Part shown: positions 37,201 to 47,300 of the stretch, piece after piece
Layout of the letters: each line of letters opens with the position of its first letter
Numbering within the stretch: position 1 is the first letter of the stretch
NCBI GenBank assembly: GCA_016703425.1
Contig: JADJCA010000002.1
Coordinates: 1,054,001-1,118,000 of the forward strand
Direction of reading: 5' to 3'
Length of the DNA: 64,000 nt
Source: Myxococcales bacterium
GTDB lineage: Bacteria > Myxococcota_A > Polyangia > Polyangiales > Polyangiaceae
The notes under the pieces: model-generated
Database searches by the model: none
What the model saw: only the letters and a program-made list of their open reading frames with translations
Told to the model about the DNA's origin: nothing
Translations under genes and position numbers: made by a program

Positions 37201-37683
37201 TTCGATGCTCGCGCTGTCGAGTGCCAATCGGACGGTGCGGGGTGGCTGCGGCACACGGCGCCACGCGTAGCGCCGCCTCGGCGCGTCGTCCGTCTGCGCG
37301 CCTTGGTCCCGGTCTTCTCGGATGTACTCGGCGAAGGAGACGGTGACGGTGACGTGGTCCGCCGCCGCGCGCCCCTTCGCCCCGGCGGGGAGCAGCACCG
37401 ATAGGCCCATGGAGGCAGGGAAGGTGGCCTTCTGCTTTGGCTCCTGCTCGGCGGCGGGTTCGTTCTCGTCTTCGTCGGTAAGGGTCGAGCCCGGCGTGTC
37501 GTCCTGATCTTCCGGGTCTTTCGTGTCGCGGTCGGCCTGCGGCGCGAGGAACCCCGTCAGGTACCAACGCGAGGGCGCGATCGGGAGAAGCTCAACGCCA
37601 GACCCCGCCACATCGAAAGGACCGATGAGATCGGCCTTGAGCGCGGCCACAAGAGACGCACGGATTTCGGTCGACGTCGGCAT
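34279..37683 (-). CDS. drmA: DISARM helicase DrmA
   Basis: The 1134-residue SF2-type helicase starts in the manner of DrmA (ADLIGPF ... SRWYLTGFLAP). It shows Walker A FFPTGGGKTEAYLG (about 436-449), a Zn-type CPWCG segment (about 556), DELH box VQDELHLISGPLG (about 679-691), STAT (about 721) and a motif VI-like QASSRVGRQHPG. DrmA is the motor of the DISARM core. I chose ATG 37683; the upstream TTG at 37719 gives a less family-like leader. It lies 60 nt after the DUF4276 gene, the largest gap in this part of the operon except 39.5 kb, so a fresh promoter here is possible. Confidence 0.92.
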   Translation of the reverse strand: MPTSTEIRASLVAALKADLIGPFDVAGSGVELLPIAPSRWYLTGFLAPQADRDTKDPEDQDDTPGSTLTDEDENEPAAEQEPKQKATFPASMGLSVLLPAGAKGRAAADHVTVTVSFAEYIREDRDQGAQTDDAPRRRYAWRRVPQPPRTVRLALDSASIEKGISLPDTPSIRVCGKLELVDAPGLSEMSGARALSVFVVNERQPGEKGRVDEQFMFQVAMELSCESGFLARPNRQGEGTGEADDETSDLQFRNHFEWGVGHGVAVEAPAVDGDGRVTRLRTTWLPESAVAPVVTHDEPEVVTNMDDLAELPPSELTARLTPLVMAYGAWIEGQATIALEGDARNARRKSLLQNAKRANERIRAGIALLADDAEVREAFQLMNRAMASAARKRSPHRYVGDKKPSWRLFQLAFVLMNLVGVANETHPDREEVELIFFPTGGGKTEAYLGVIGFSLLLRRLRGQERPDGGLGVAVLLRYTLRLLTLDQLGRAATLICALELLRQAEPKKLGDVRFSVGLWVGRSATANTMEQVKKLVIEYKNSASKSASSPFPLSTCPWCGGALGKDSLVLGPNRSSPEEVVVSCVSPAGEAPSTCEFSPKKNREGIPVVFVDEQIYRELPCFIVATVDKFAMLPWRGETGMLFGRVHARDDKRCFGPMDKAPKGATLVPSGFRPPELIVQDELHLISGPLGTMVGLYETAIEWLSCRDEAGKTIRPKIIASTATVRRARQQIHALFGRGASQVSMFPPPAVDAAETFFATRDEKAAGRLYVGVAAPGRPLKAILLRTYVALLGAGQKHFDAKGGDDQPGDAYMTLAGYFNSLRELGGMRRLVEDDVRTRLADLEKRVPDDAVGAHAWGRARSIHMPVELTSREKAGDIKDAKARLSRPHASKEHVDVLLASNMISVGVDIDRLGLMVIAGQPKTTSEYIQASSRVGRQHPGLVVTCFNVRRPRDRSHYERFAAYHQSFYRYVEATSLTPFSGPALERGLSGTLVAMTRLRDSQMTPPSAAMDIEAHRKLAEACVEEIARRGGAQAEDNEDFAKVSQSLRDRGMKIVEAWTKLVKEARHEAAAKRSYSQFDRDKTAGRPLLWTAIDDNKPDVNTDEGRFIAPTSMRDVEPSVHLWVERRVLGGRR

Positions 37684-37743
37684 TCGGGCAAGCGTCGCCC
37701 AGGTGGCGGGGAAGGACAATGCTTGCGAGGGGCCTTCGCGGGC

Positions 37744-38396
37744 CTACGCAGCCTCGAGCGCCGCTACCCAGTCGCCAAAATGCGGGCACTCGGCCCTTAG
37801 CTTGGGGAGTCCAATCGCCTGCGTCCCCTGCACGCCGTGGAGGACCTTCTGGTAGTCCGGAAAGGCCGCCAGGATTCGCTTCGATGGCGCGGTCGAGGAC
37901 TGTCGTTGATGTGCTCGGGCGTCAACGCCCCCGCGCGGGCGGAGGCCAAGCGTTTCGCTGCTCGTGCCTCCAAGAACGGGCAACGTTCGAGGTCCGCGAA
38001 TAGTGCGGCTTCGAACTCGTATATCGAGAGATAGGCTCGAAACCTTGGATGCTTGAGATCCGCCTCAAGCTCCGCCTCCACATGGCGCGCACGGTCAAAG
38101 GATGGCAGACCGGTTGGCCGATTGGCCATGCCTGGAAACGTTGGGGGCAGCGCGTAGTAGTCGAACATCGTCGTCACGAGCGCCGCGCTCGAATCGTTCA
38201 GAAGCCGCTGGAGGTCCCTTTTCACCTTCTCGTACGAAGGAAAGCCGCCCCTGCGACTGGCTTGGCCTCGCACCACCTTGGTCACGACCACCGTCGGTAT
38301 CACACTGACATTCACGGGCAGCAGCGCGGGGGCGAGCACCTGATTGACGAAGGCCTCTTCCGTCTGCCCTTCGACGAGCAACAGAACCTTTCTCAC
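37744..38396 (-). CDS. DUF4276 family TOPRIM-like protein (frameshifted)
   Basis: The frame opens VRKVLLLVEGQTEEAFVNQV (acidic Glu of a TOPRIM-like core), then TTMFDYYALP (the paired acidic residues) and SIYEFEAALFADLE, the family hallmark. As read it degenerates and stops at 37797. Adding one C at 37897-37898 restores the expected DUF4276 ending (HIND ... TAPSKRILAAFPDYQKV, IGLPKLRAECPHFGDWVAAL), giving 217 residues ending at 37744. The GTG start overlaps the AAA gene's stop (GTGA), so the two form a pair. DUF4276 proteins commonly accompany AAA ATPases; nuclease activity is inferred from the fold. Confidence 0.78.
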
Positions 38397-39520
38397 TTCG
38401 GTCGGCCCCCAAGGAGATTCTTCTCCCAGAGTTCGTCCAAGGCGTAGTCCTCGAGCCATGCCGCGAGCTCGGCCTCATTCGGTCGGCGGAACGTGGACCC
38501 GTGAGGCTCCCGATCGACGACGATGAGGTCTTCCGGCACGAGCTGATTCACGAGTGTGACCGACTGCGTCGACACGATGATCTGCGAGTGATGTGACGCC
38601 GTCTCCAGCAAAGCGGCCAAGACGTTGATGGCGTAGGGGTGGAGGCCGAGCTCCGGCTCGTCGATAAGAATGACGCTCGGCGGCTCGGGCTGAAGAAGGA
38701 GCGTGGCGAGGCACATGAAGCGAAGGGTGCCGTCGGACAGCGAGCTGGCGTTGAAATACGCATCCGTGCCCACGGCGGCCCACTCGAGCCGGATCTGCTC
38801 GTCAGCCGACAGCCGATCGGGCTCAAGGCTAAAGTCGTCGAAGAATGGTGCGACCTGGCGGATGGTCTCCACGATCTGGCGGTAGTCCTTGGGCTTCGTC
38901 TTCTGGAGCTTATAGAGGACCGCGGCAAGGTTGCCCGCGTCGGCGCGAAGCGCCTTGTTGTCGTGAAGCGAACCAGCAAGCTTCACGCTGGCAAACGCCG
39001 ACGTGTCGTGGAAGTGAAAGACGCGCCATTCGCGCATCCTGTGGAGCGCGATTGCAGCGATTTTTCGTTCCGTTGCGAGCAGCGCGCTTTCGGTGTGACC
39101 TGCGCCGAGGTCCACAACGAATGGCGCCAGACCGGGCGTCCGGTGCCACCTCGCCGATTCGTGCTCAAAGTGCAGGCTCCCGTCCGCCTCGCCGGCGAGA
39201 CGAGCCTTGTACTCGTCCCTCGCAAACGAAACGTCGATCTCCAGGTGTTGTGTGCGCTTGAGTCCGTTCGTGAGGATGGCGTCTGCGCCGCCCTGCGCTT
39301 TGATGCACGACTGAAGTTTGCCCTCGACGAGCTGACCCAGCAACGCAAAGAGGCCGACGAAGTTGCTCTTGCCGGCACCGTTCGCGCCGATGAGAACGTT
39401 CAGCGGCCGCAACTCCAGGTCGACCGACGCGATCGACTTGAACCCCTTGGCGCGGAGGCGGTTCACGGTGGCGGGCATGGGTGACTCTTCGTCGTCGAGG
39501 CGGGCTGCGAGGTTGTCCAC
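38393..39520 (-). CDS. AAA-family ATPase (AAA_21/AAA_15 type), DUF4276 partner
   Basis: The 375-residue SMC-like ATPase has Walker A IGANGAGKSN (about 44-53), a signature-like LSDGTLRFMCLATLLL (about 261-276), Walker B VILIDEPELGLHP (about 283-295) and a switch segment IIVSTQSVTLVNQL. AAGGAGAG lies 7 nt before GTG 39520; ATG 39478 is an alternative. Such ATPases act as sensors or gates for an associated nuclease (OLD, PARIS, Gabija logic). Here the partner is the overlapping DUF4276 gene. The 128-nt gap upstream may carry its own promoter, so the pair could be an independent unit nested in the DISARM operon. Confidence 0.85.
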   Translation of the reverse strand: MDNLAARLDDEESPMPATVNRLRAKGFKSIASVDLELRPLNVLIGANGAGKSNFVGLFALLGQLVEGKLQSCIKAQGGADAILTNGLKRTQHLEIDVSFARDEYKARLAGEADGSLHFEHESARWHRTPGLAPFVVDLGAGHTESALLATERKIAAIALHRMREWRVFHFHDTSAFASVKLAGSLHDNKALRADAGNLAAVLYKLQKTKPKDYRQIVETIRQVAPFFDDFSLEPDRLSADEQIRLEWAAVGTDAYFNASSLSDGTLRFMCLATLLLQPEPPSVILIDEPELGLHPYAINVLAALLETASHHSQIIVSTQSVTLVNQLVPEDLIVVDREPHGSTFRRPNEAELAAWLEDYALDELWEKNLLGGRPK

Positions 39521-39648
39521 AGTCCTCTCCTTCGGCGGTGCCGCGGGAAAGGTTGCGTGGATTCGTCACGGTAGCATGGCGAGCCGGGGCGGCGGCCGGG
39601 TGGGCGAGCAGGGAACGCGCGCGCCAAGCCGGCAGGGGTCGCCCGCCT

Positions 39649-41478
39649 TCACACGCCGCGTAGGGCCTTGAGGGCCTGTTCCAACGGTTCCAGACGGGTG
39701 CGCACAGTCGCCGCATGGGCCGCTTCGGGACTCTTCAGGTAGAACGCCATCAGCTTCTCGAGGTCGTCGAGCTTGGTGCCGTCGTTGTCGTTTTCGCCGA
39801 GGAGCTTGGCGTGCAGCGCCCGGATCGCGGTGCAGCCCTTGCTCGCCTTGTCACCCGTCTCCTTGATCCGCGCGAGGAACTTGCGGATCACTCGGACCGA
39901 CGAACTTGAGCTAGTGCCGCCGCCAGCGAAGTAGGCCGAGAGAAACCGCGCGTCGCAAAAGCACGATTCGAGGTCGTTGCCATCTTGCCCCGCAAACACA
40001 ACCCCCAGCGGACTCATCTTGCGAGGGTCGCGGTCGCGTTCCAGCTTGTCCCACGCGGCCTCGTACGTCGCCTTCTTGTCGGCGTCCAAGACGAGGACCG
40101 CAGGGGTATGGATCCCTGGCCCGCGTGCCTGCGCGATCACGGAGAAGTAGCGCCCAAGCTCCGACTTCATCGCGTCCGCCTCGCGCAGTGGAACGAAACG
40201 AACGTCGGGCGGCGCACCGACATGCCGCGCCAGCATGCGAAGTGCGCCGACGTCCGACGGCCCCTCAACGAAGACGACGGCTGACGCGTAGAGGACGTCG
40301 CTGGGTCGTACGAACGGACCGAGCACGCTCTCGATCCCCGCCCCCGCAGGCAGCGTCTTGAACTCAAGCTCGCCCTTCGCTCGGTCGCGCCATCCGAGGA
40401 CGTGCAGGGTTCCCTGCTCGGCGGCCGCGTTCACGAAGGTCGGCGAGTGCGTGCTCATGACGATCTGCAGCGGCTCGTCGTCCCACTTCTTGGGGTCCAC
40501 TAGCTCCTCGACGAGCAAACGTTCGAGCCCTGGGTGAAGGTGGAGGTGCGGCTCGTCGAGGAAGAGAACGCGAGCGCCCGTGGCCTTCGCCGAGCGCGCT
40601 GCTGCCATGATGCAGAGGAAGGACCACACGCCGGCACCGACGCTTTCGCGCGCTAACGGAGCACGCGGCCGCGTCGGCAGAACAAACCCTGGTCGGTAGG
40701 CAAAGGACGACCCGGAATCCAAGAAATCGATTCCGTTCAGCTCGGGCAACGCGCGGCGGACAGCATCGTCGATCCGCGTGAACTCTCCGGGGAACTTGAG
40801 GCGCAAGAACGTCAGAACCTCCTGAAGCCGGTCCTCCCGAGTCCCAAGACAGCGGCGGGTCACGGGTTGCTGCAACCAGTCGTCGTTCACGGGGTTGTGT
40901 TCCCAGTACGCGAACGTTGCTGCAGGCAAGCGGCCGCTCTCGAGCGTCTGCCATGCTGCGTCGAACCAGCCGTGGTCTGCGCGCGCCTGTCCGCTGCGTT
41001 TCCCAACGACTGCCGTTGGCACGTTCCCGGGGGTGATCTCGACGTACGCGCCGGGGTCGCCAAGCAAGCGCAGTACGCGCTCGACCGAGCCGCCAGCCCA
41101 TCGCATTCCCAGCTCTACTCGGGGCGCCTGCTTCCAGTTCGTGAACTGACCGCAATGATGGAGGGGCACATCCCTGCCTCCATTGGGCACGAGAATGTCG
41201 TCCACTCGCGCCAGCGTGAAGCCGAGGAGCCCCGGGACCTCGTCCGCGCTCAGCTCAAGTTGCACGGCGACAGCGCACGATCCGCCGGCGCTCCGGGCGA
41301 AACCAGCAATGCCACCCATCGCGCGCGATGGCGGGACACCGAGGAACGGCGCACGCAGGAGGGTGGTCTTCCCGACGTTATTGGGCCCCATGAGCACGGT
41401 GAGCCCGGCGTCTATGGGGACAACGTGCTCGCCTGCGAAGCCGCGGATGTCGACCAATCGAATCGCGGTGAGCCTCAT
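39649..41478 (-). CDS. OLD-family AAA ATPase with TOPRIM nuclease domain
   Basis: The 609-residue protein has Walker A LMGPNNVGKTTLL (about 29-41), Walker B VLFLDEPHLHLHPG (about 304-317) and a switch IVMSTHSPTFVN (about 339). A TOPRIM domain follows, with VVFVEGPSDVGALRML (catalytic Glu about 405) and VLVLDADKK (DAD about 465-467). OLD nucleases cleave DNA and occur as phage exclusion factors or as GajA-like units of defence systems. No UvrD-like GajB follows, so this is not Gabija as usually defined. Its ATG overlaps the KAP gene stop (ATGA), so it belongs to the STAND-KAP-OLD block. Confidence 0.87.
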   Translation of the reverse strand: MRLTAIRLVDIRGFAGEHVVPIDAGLTVLMGPNNVGKTTLLRAPFLGVPPSRAMGGIAGFARSAGGSCAVAVQLELSADEVPGLLGFTLARVDDILVPNGGRDVPLHHCGQFTNWKQAPRVELGMRWAGGSVERVLRLLGDPGAYVEITPGNVPTAVVGKRSGQARADHGWFDAAWQTLESGRLPAATFAYWEHNPVNDDWLQQPVTRRCLGTREDRLQEVLTFLRLKFPGEFTRIDDAVRRALPELNGIDFLDSGSSFAYRPGFVLPTRPRAPLARESVGAGVWSFLCIMAAARSAKATGARVLFLDEPHLHLHPGLERLLVEELVDPKKWDDEPLQIVMSTHSPTFVNAAAEQGTLHVLGWRDRAKGELEFKTLPAGAGIESVLGPFVRPSDVLYASAVVFVEGPSDVGALRMLARHVGAPPDVRFVPLREADAMKSELGRYFSVIAQARGPGIHTPAVLVLDADKKATYEAAWDKLERDRDPRKMSPLGVVFAGQDGNDLESCFCDARFLSAYFAGGGTSSSSSVRVIRKFLARIKETGDKASKGCTAIRALHAKLLGENDNDGTKLDDLEKLMAFYLKSPEAAHAATVRTRLEPLEQALKALRGV

Positions 41479-44306
41479 TGCTCGCTCCCTTCCTTGTCGT
41501 CTGGCGATTGCGAGGGGATGGAGGCTTTCGCCGCAGACGGCCCGACGTACTTGGCTGCATTGAACAACGCCTCAACGCGGGCCTTCAGCTCGGGCGTGGC
41601 GTCGTCCATTGAAAGCTCCTCGCTCGGGAGCGCACCAAGCACACTCGCCGCATGGCCAAAGAGCTTTTGCGCCTTTTGCACCGAAAACTGGCCAGTCGGC
41701 TTTGCCGCATCGGTGAGGACGCGACTCTCGACGTCCGTGACGAGATATGCGACCTGCCTGACCATCGTCTGTGGCGCAACGCGCACCGCCTCTACGACAG
41801 TGGACGCAAACGCGGGCCACTCGGCGAACGGGAGCGAGTCGTCGGGGATCCGAACCCGGTCGATTCCCCACGTGAGGTATGCCAGGAGCACATCGCCGCG
41901 CTTCGCTAGCGCCGCCGCGAGCAAGGCGGGTTCGCCCCGAAAGTGCCGAACGAACTCCTCTTCGAACCCGCGTCGAACCAGCGAACGACCGGCGGGCGTC
42001 AACAAGGGTCGAACTGTCTCCTCCTCCGTGGCGAAACGGTAGAGAAGCTCGTGCGCCAGCAAGAGGTCGGACGGAACCGCGGCACGAACCCGGGAGCAAA
42101 GGACTGTAGCCGCTGCTGTCTGGTCCCAGGCGCCGGAGGTGCGCTCGGCCCGAAGACACAGGCGCCACGCTGCGAGCAGTGCGCGCTGGTCGCGTCGCTC
42201 TTCAACGAGCGGCTTCGGCAGCGCGTCCAGCACGCACTCGAGGAACCGAAGGGTCGTCGCCCCGTCGAACCGGGCGAAGTGCTCGAACTGGTCCGCCATC
42301 GGGCCGCCCGCTAGTGCGACAGCGGGCGCGGCCTTGGCCGGGAACGCTGCGACCGCTTGCAACACGGCCTGGTCAAAGAGACCCCCGTCCGAGCCTTGAG
42401 CAAGGTAGCGGCGCCAATAGTCCACCGGCTCGAGCACGTGAAATCCTTGAGGCACCCCGTCGGGGGACCTGAAGATCCTGGAGACTAACTGCACTAGACC
42501 CGCGCTCATCGCAGGCGGAGCGACGCTAGTGAGTTCCTGCAACGCCACCGAGCCGACGTCATCCGGGCGCGACGAAAAAGCCGAGTCGCGACGCGTGCGC
42601 AGCCGGTCCACGCGTACGGAGACCTCCCCGAAGAAGTGCGGTGCTACGTGCCGCACTAGACTCACCGCGAGACAGTGGTCGATGTCCACTTCACCGGGTA
42701 GCGCGGCAGATGCCTCCGCAAAGGCCCGAAGTCCTTGCTTGAGTGCCCTCGGAGTCCTAGCCAATGAAGCCAGCATGCCAGCCCACTCATCTCGGCCCCG
42801 AAGGTCGACCCCCCAGCGCGCCGCAGTTGCCGAATCCATCCGGAGGGCCAACTCGAACTTCGCGCGAACCTCGGCGGAGGCTGGATCGATTACCCCCTTC
42901 TGCTCCCACTCCTTCAGCACCATCTTGCGGACACCGCGAATGACCTCGAGCGCCTTCTCGGGCGCGATGCCGTCGATGTCCTCGATGTAGCGGGCGATCT
43001 TCTCCAAGTCGAAGCCACCCAAAAGTGAGGTCGTGGCCACGACGACACCGATGCGTTGGGTCTCCTGGAGCTGGTGGAGCAGGGCTCGCACGGGCGCTAG
43101 GCGTTCTCGCGCCTTTTCGTCTTCCTTCGCTCCTCCGTCGGCGCCGACGCCGGCGAACCGTTCAAGGTCCTCGATCCAGAGGATGACTGTGTGATCGACG
43201 GCAACAAGCACCTCGTCGACGGCTGCGAGCAACCGGTCAGGCCGGACGGGCTTGCTCCAAGCTCTGAGAAGTGAGCCCAGCCCCTTCAAGGCGTCGAAGC
43301 GCTCCGACACGCCAACCACGGCGGTGACGTACTCCTCCGAGAGAGTCCCGAACGCGGGTGTGCCCACCGTCGCCTGCACCGCGTTGGACAGCTCTTGGAG
43401 CGCTCCGGCCAACAGCGCTGACGTCGTCTCGTACGGCCATGCCGAAATCCGGACGACCCGAACGCGCGCATGGTTCTTGAGGTCAGCTTCCACGAGCGCG
43501 CGCACCGTCGACTTGCCCGCCCCAAGGCTACCCACGACGGCAATCGACGGCGGTTGACCCGGCCCTGAGAGACGGCGCGCAATGCGCCGAGCGACGGCTA
43601 CGTGACCGAATGCGTCCTCGCCTGCGGTGCCGACGGGGGTGTCGAGCATGAGCCAGCGGCGCAGTTCGTCGGGCGCTGCGGGCAGTTGCCAGACCCCAGG
43701 GCTCGCCGTGCCCGCCAATTGGTTGGCTCCGCGGGACCGAAGACGTTCGCGCGCTACTGCAATGAGGACGCCGGCGATGACGCAACCACCCACGATCAGA
43801 AGGAAGACCACGGGGGCGATGGCGTCCCAGCCACCTCCAACCCCAGGCTTCCCCAATCCCGGGTAGTGCGCGCGAACCATCTGCGAGGCCGCGTAGAACC
43901 CAAAGACGAATGCGAGACCGAGCGCCACAGCGATCCAGGTAGGCGGGTACGCACGAATGGACCTTGAGGTGCCGACAACACGGCGAGCGCGGATGGCTAG
44001 ACCGACCAATGCGGCGCCGCCGACAAGCATGGCAACGGCCCGGTCAATTGGCGAGCTCGCCCACAAGGCCTGCGACACAACGTTGTAGATGGGCTCCACG
44101 ATGCGAGGGAGCACCACGAGGCTCACGCTCGCGGCGACCGTCGCTTGCACCAGAACATCGAGCCAACGCTTCAGGGTGGTCTTATGGCGCGCGAGCCAGG
44201 CGACCACGCGGCCTGCAGTTGCTTGCGCGCGACCTTGCGTCGCCTTGGCGGCCTCGTCGGCCTTCGCGTTCGAGATGTGCTCCTCCACGCCGCCCTCTAC
44301 GCCCAT
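41475..44306 (-). CDS. KAP-family P-loop NTPase with four membrane spans
   Basis: The 943-residue protein begins with four hydrophobic spans (about 51-67, 89-106, 122-142 and 161-185). A KAP NTPase domain follows, with Walker A VVGSLGAGKSTVR (about 257-269) and Walker B VILWIEDLERF (about 374-384), then a long helical C-terminal region (about 520-943). KAP NTPases are membrane-associated switch proteins found in prokaryotic conflict systems. The gene overlaps its upstream neighbour by 10 nt and its downstream neighbour by 4 nt, so its product is probably made in fixed ratio with the STAND and OLD proteins. Membrane disruption or membrane sensing is possible, but inferred. Confidence 0.82.
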   Translation of the reverse strand: MGVEGGVEEHISNAKADEAAKATQGRAQATAGRVVAWLARHKTTLKRWLDVLVQATVAASVSLVVLPRIVEPIYNVVSQALWASSPIDRAVAMLVGGAALVGLAIRARRVVGTSRSIRAYPPTWIAVALGLAFVFGFYAASQMVRAHYPGLGKPGVGGGWDAIAPVVFLLIVGGCVIAGVLIAVARERLRSRGANQLAGTASPGVWQLPAAPDELRRWLMLDTPVGTAGEDAFGHVAVARRIARRLSGPGQPPSIAVVGSLGAGKSTVRALVEADLKNHARVRVVRISAWPYETTSALLAGALQELSNAVQATVGTPAFGTLSEEYVTAVVGVSERFDALKGLGSLLRAWSKPVRPDRLLAAVDEVLVAVDHTVILWIEDLERFAGVGADGGAKEDEKARERLAPVRALLHQLQETQRIGVVVATTSLLGGFDLEKIARYIEDIDGIAPEKALEVIRGVRKMVLKEWEQKGVIDPASAEVRAKFELALRMDSATAARWGVDLRGRDEWAGMLASLARTPRALKQGLRAFAEASAALPGEVDIDHCLAVSLVRHVAPHFFGEVSVRVDRLRTRRDSAFSSRPDDVGSVALQELTSVAPPAMSAGLVQLVSRIFRSPDGVPQGFHVLEPVDYWRRYLAQGSDGGLFDQAVLQAVAAFPAKAAPAVALAGGPMADQFEHFARFDGATTLRFLECVLDALPKPLVEERRDQRALLAAWRLCLRAERTSGAWDQTAAATVLCSRVRAAVPSDLLLAHELLYRFATEEETVRPLLTPAGRSLVRRGFEEEFVRHFRGEPALLAAALAKRGDVLLAYLTWGIDRVRIPDDSLPFAEWPAFASTVVEAVRVAPQTMVRQVAYLVTDVESRVLTDAAKPTGQFSVQKAQKLFGHAASVLGALPSEELSMDDATPELKARVEALFNAAKYVGPSAAKASIPSQSPDDKEGSEQ

Positions 44307-47300
44307 CGCCGGCGGCGCCGCGGGGGCGCAGCGCCTGGCGCTCTCCGCCCGTCGATCGCTGCGAGTGCGTCACGCGCGCCGTACGCGTTGTGCTCCAGCA
44401 ACTTCTCGAAGAGCAAGAGCGCGCCTTCGCGAACCTGCTCGCCGAGTCGACCCAAGGTAAGTGCAAGATCGACCAGCGAGCGCCCATTCGCGAACAGGAC
44501 GCCTTGGTGGCGCTGGGCCGTCTCATCCACTAAGGCGTTCGCAACCTTAACGACCAGCTCCGGCTCGCACACCATGAGGTCGCGGAGTGTGTCGACGACC
44601 CAGCCGCCGGTGGCGAAGCCAAGCGCGCGCGGCGCCGCGCAGAACGCGTTGAGGACCTGTCGCGACGCGGCGTCACAATACGCGGGCTCGGCGAACATTC
44701 GATGCAGCGCGCCAGCGATATCTTCGTGGTCTACGCGGGGCAGGAGCGCGACGATGTGACGCGTCGCGATGGCTCGACGTTCAGGCATGTGCCAGATCTC
44801 GCCGAGAACGTAGGCCACCCCCAGAATGACCTCGTGTTGGGCATGGTCGTCATCAACAGCCGCTCCGACCACCCTTGCGAGCTCATCGGTCATCGCGTTT
44901 GGCGCCCCGGGCCGGGTGGCCGCCCAAGTCAGCAGCTCACCGTACGCCTGGCCCGCAAGTGGCCACTCCGCCGCGCGCAGTTGGGCGAGCCATTCAGAGA
45001 AGCGCTCGACGGAAAGCGTTGGCGCCAAGCGCGCGATCTGACGCACCCCCGACTTACTTGCAAGGACGGCCGGAAATGCCTCAAAAACGCCGGCGAGCAG
45101 GTCGCCGGCGCTGTCGTGACGGACAAACGCTCGCCATTCGTCGCGCACGACGCACTTCCAAACGTGCGGGTCTTCGCGGCGCGCCAAGTGTTGGCGGACG
45201 AACTGAGCCCACTCATCGGGCCGGGGTTCTGGCGTAGACAGGTAGCTGCGCGTCAAGAGTTCGAAGAGGGGGTAGTTCCCTTCCGGGAGGCGCCCACCGG
45301 AAGGCCCAAACAGAATCGGGGCGGGGCGCTCCGGTTGCGCGGGCCCCCGAATGTCGGGAGGAGGCGCATCACCATCGCGAACCCAGCTTCTGACGAGGGT
45401 CTCGGTTTCCGGCGCAAGGCGCCCGCCATTCCAGATGCGACGTGCCAGCGTTCTCGCTGCGTCCACGCGAAAACGCTCAGACGCACCAAAGCCGCGCTCA
45501 GCCAGCGAGCGAACCAGCTCCTCCAACCGAGCTTGCTCGATCACCTCGCCCAGCCCGGTGATCGCATGAGCCACGGGCTGGACATGGGTGGCGGGGTGGA
45601 AGGCCTGGAGCAGCGGGATCGCACGCTCCGGATTGGCCTTCGCAAAGTCAGCGAGTGCCTGCGACAGCTGGATGCTTCCGCCGACCGTCCAGTCGTCTGG
45701 GTCGTGCCAGCCCGTGCTGTCCGGCAGCCGCGCAAAGGTAGCGACGATCCGGTCGTTCGGGAGCTTTGCCAGCTCATCAGCGGTCAGCGGCGAACCAATA
45801 GCGCTGGCGCGAACCGATGGACTCGGCTCGAGGAGGTCCGCGGGCAGCCGAGCGCTCTGGACGGCAACGAAGGTTTGGCTCGATTGCGAGAGGCGAGCCG
45901 AGCCGAGGGCGCGGAGGAGGCGCACGCGATGCGCGGCGTTGCTTTCCTCGGCGTAGACATTCCTCTGCTCGTCCGAGCCAGGCAGAGCTTCGTCGATCTT
46001 CGACTCGAGTACCTTGGCTTCGAGCCGACCGACTGCATCCGCCGACAACCGTTGCGCGAGCGAGCCCAACAGCTCGACCGACTGCTCCTCGCGGTTCTGG
46101 TGGTTGCCAACAACGAGCCGTCGCGGATCTTTCTCAAGGTATGCCAGCGCAACTTCCGACTCGCTGGACGGCGCAGCGAGCAACGCGATTTGAAGGAAGC
46201 GATGAACGGCGAGTGCGCTGCTGGATTGGTACTTAGCCAGGATGGCCTGCAGCGTCATCGGCTCGCGGCCGACGGCCTCGGCGCCGACGTGCAAGGCGGC
46301 AGCAAGCTCGTGAACCGCACCGAACTCCGACGTGGGGCGAGTCTCGTCTAGCTCGTCATCCGCATAGCTGAGATCACTCCGAGCCTCCTCCACAAATGCC
46401 TCGACCGCCCTCGCGAAGATGGGAAACACCCTCTCGAAGAAGAGAGCGGGCGCCGCGTTCGCCGCGTCCACGAGAAAGTGAAGCCGTCCACTCTGCTCAA
46501 TCGCGCGTCGATAGGCCTTAGCGGTGTCGGACGGCAGCTCCGCACAAGCCTTCGCGACGAGCGTAGACACCTGATGCTCCACGATGTCGATGGCGGCCTC
46601 AGGACAACGCTTGATCGCAGTGTAGAGCAGCCTCTCAACCATGTCGGCGTCGACGCCGCCAGCCTTGAGGATCGCGCCGAGCCACGGGACAAATTGGGCG
46701 GGCCAGGGGTCCTCGCACACCCATAGGAGCGTAGCGATCGCCCTGTGTCGCCCCGTTTCGCGGAGCCAGTGTTCCTCAACCAAAAAGGCCACGCGCGGCA
46801 AGGAATGCGTAAGCCCAGCAAGGAGCAGCCCGCCTGCAAGATACGGATCCGGGCCGCTCATCATCGTGGGAAGTTGAACGTCGTAGAAGGCATCGAACCA
46901 GCCGCGCTTCTTCTCGACGGTGCGCAGCAACACCTCTCGAGCCCAACCGGCCTCCCCCAGAGTGGCCGTTGCGAGGACGAGTTCGTCGGGTGTCGGTGCG
47001 TCCGCGGCCCCCACGACTTCGAGCAGCAGCGCGCGGACATGCGCTCGCGGCGGCATAGAGAGGAGAGCACGCAACTCCTCGTGGTAGCGCGCCGGAGCCG
47101 CAGCACGAAGATGCGTCAATGTTGCGCGAAGGTGGCCGCGCACCCCAAGGCTTTGCTCACGCCCGGTCACGAAGTTCACCAAGCGCCCGCCGGTCCGGAG
47201 GCAGTCCCGGGCGAGGGCAAACTCGAAGACGGTTTGATGCACGAAGCTGATGCGCCCGTCATCACCGCGCGCGAGGATGTTGGCCCGTTCGAGTGCAAAG

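Noticed and set aside
39649..41478. Gabija system (GajA)
   Set aside because: The protein has the OLD/TOPRIM layout, but no UvrD-like GajB is adjacent.
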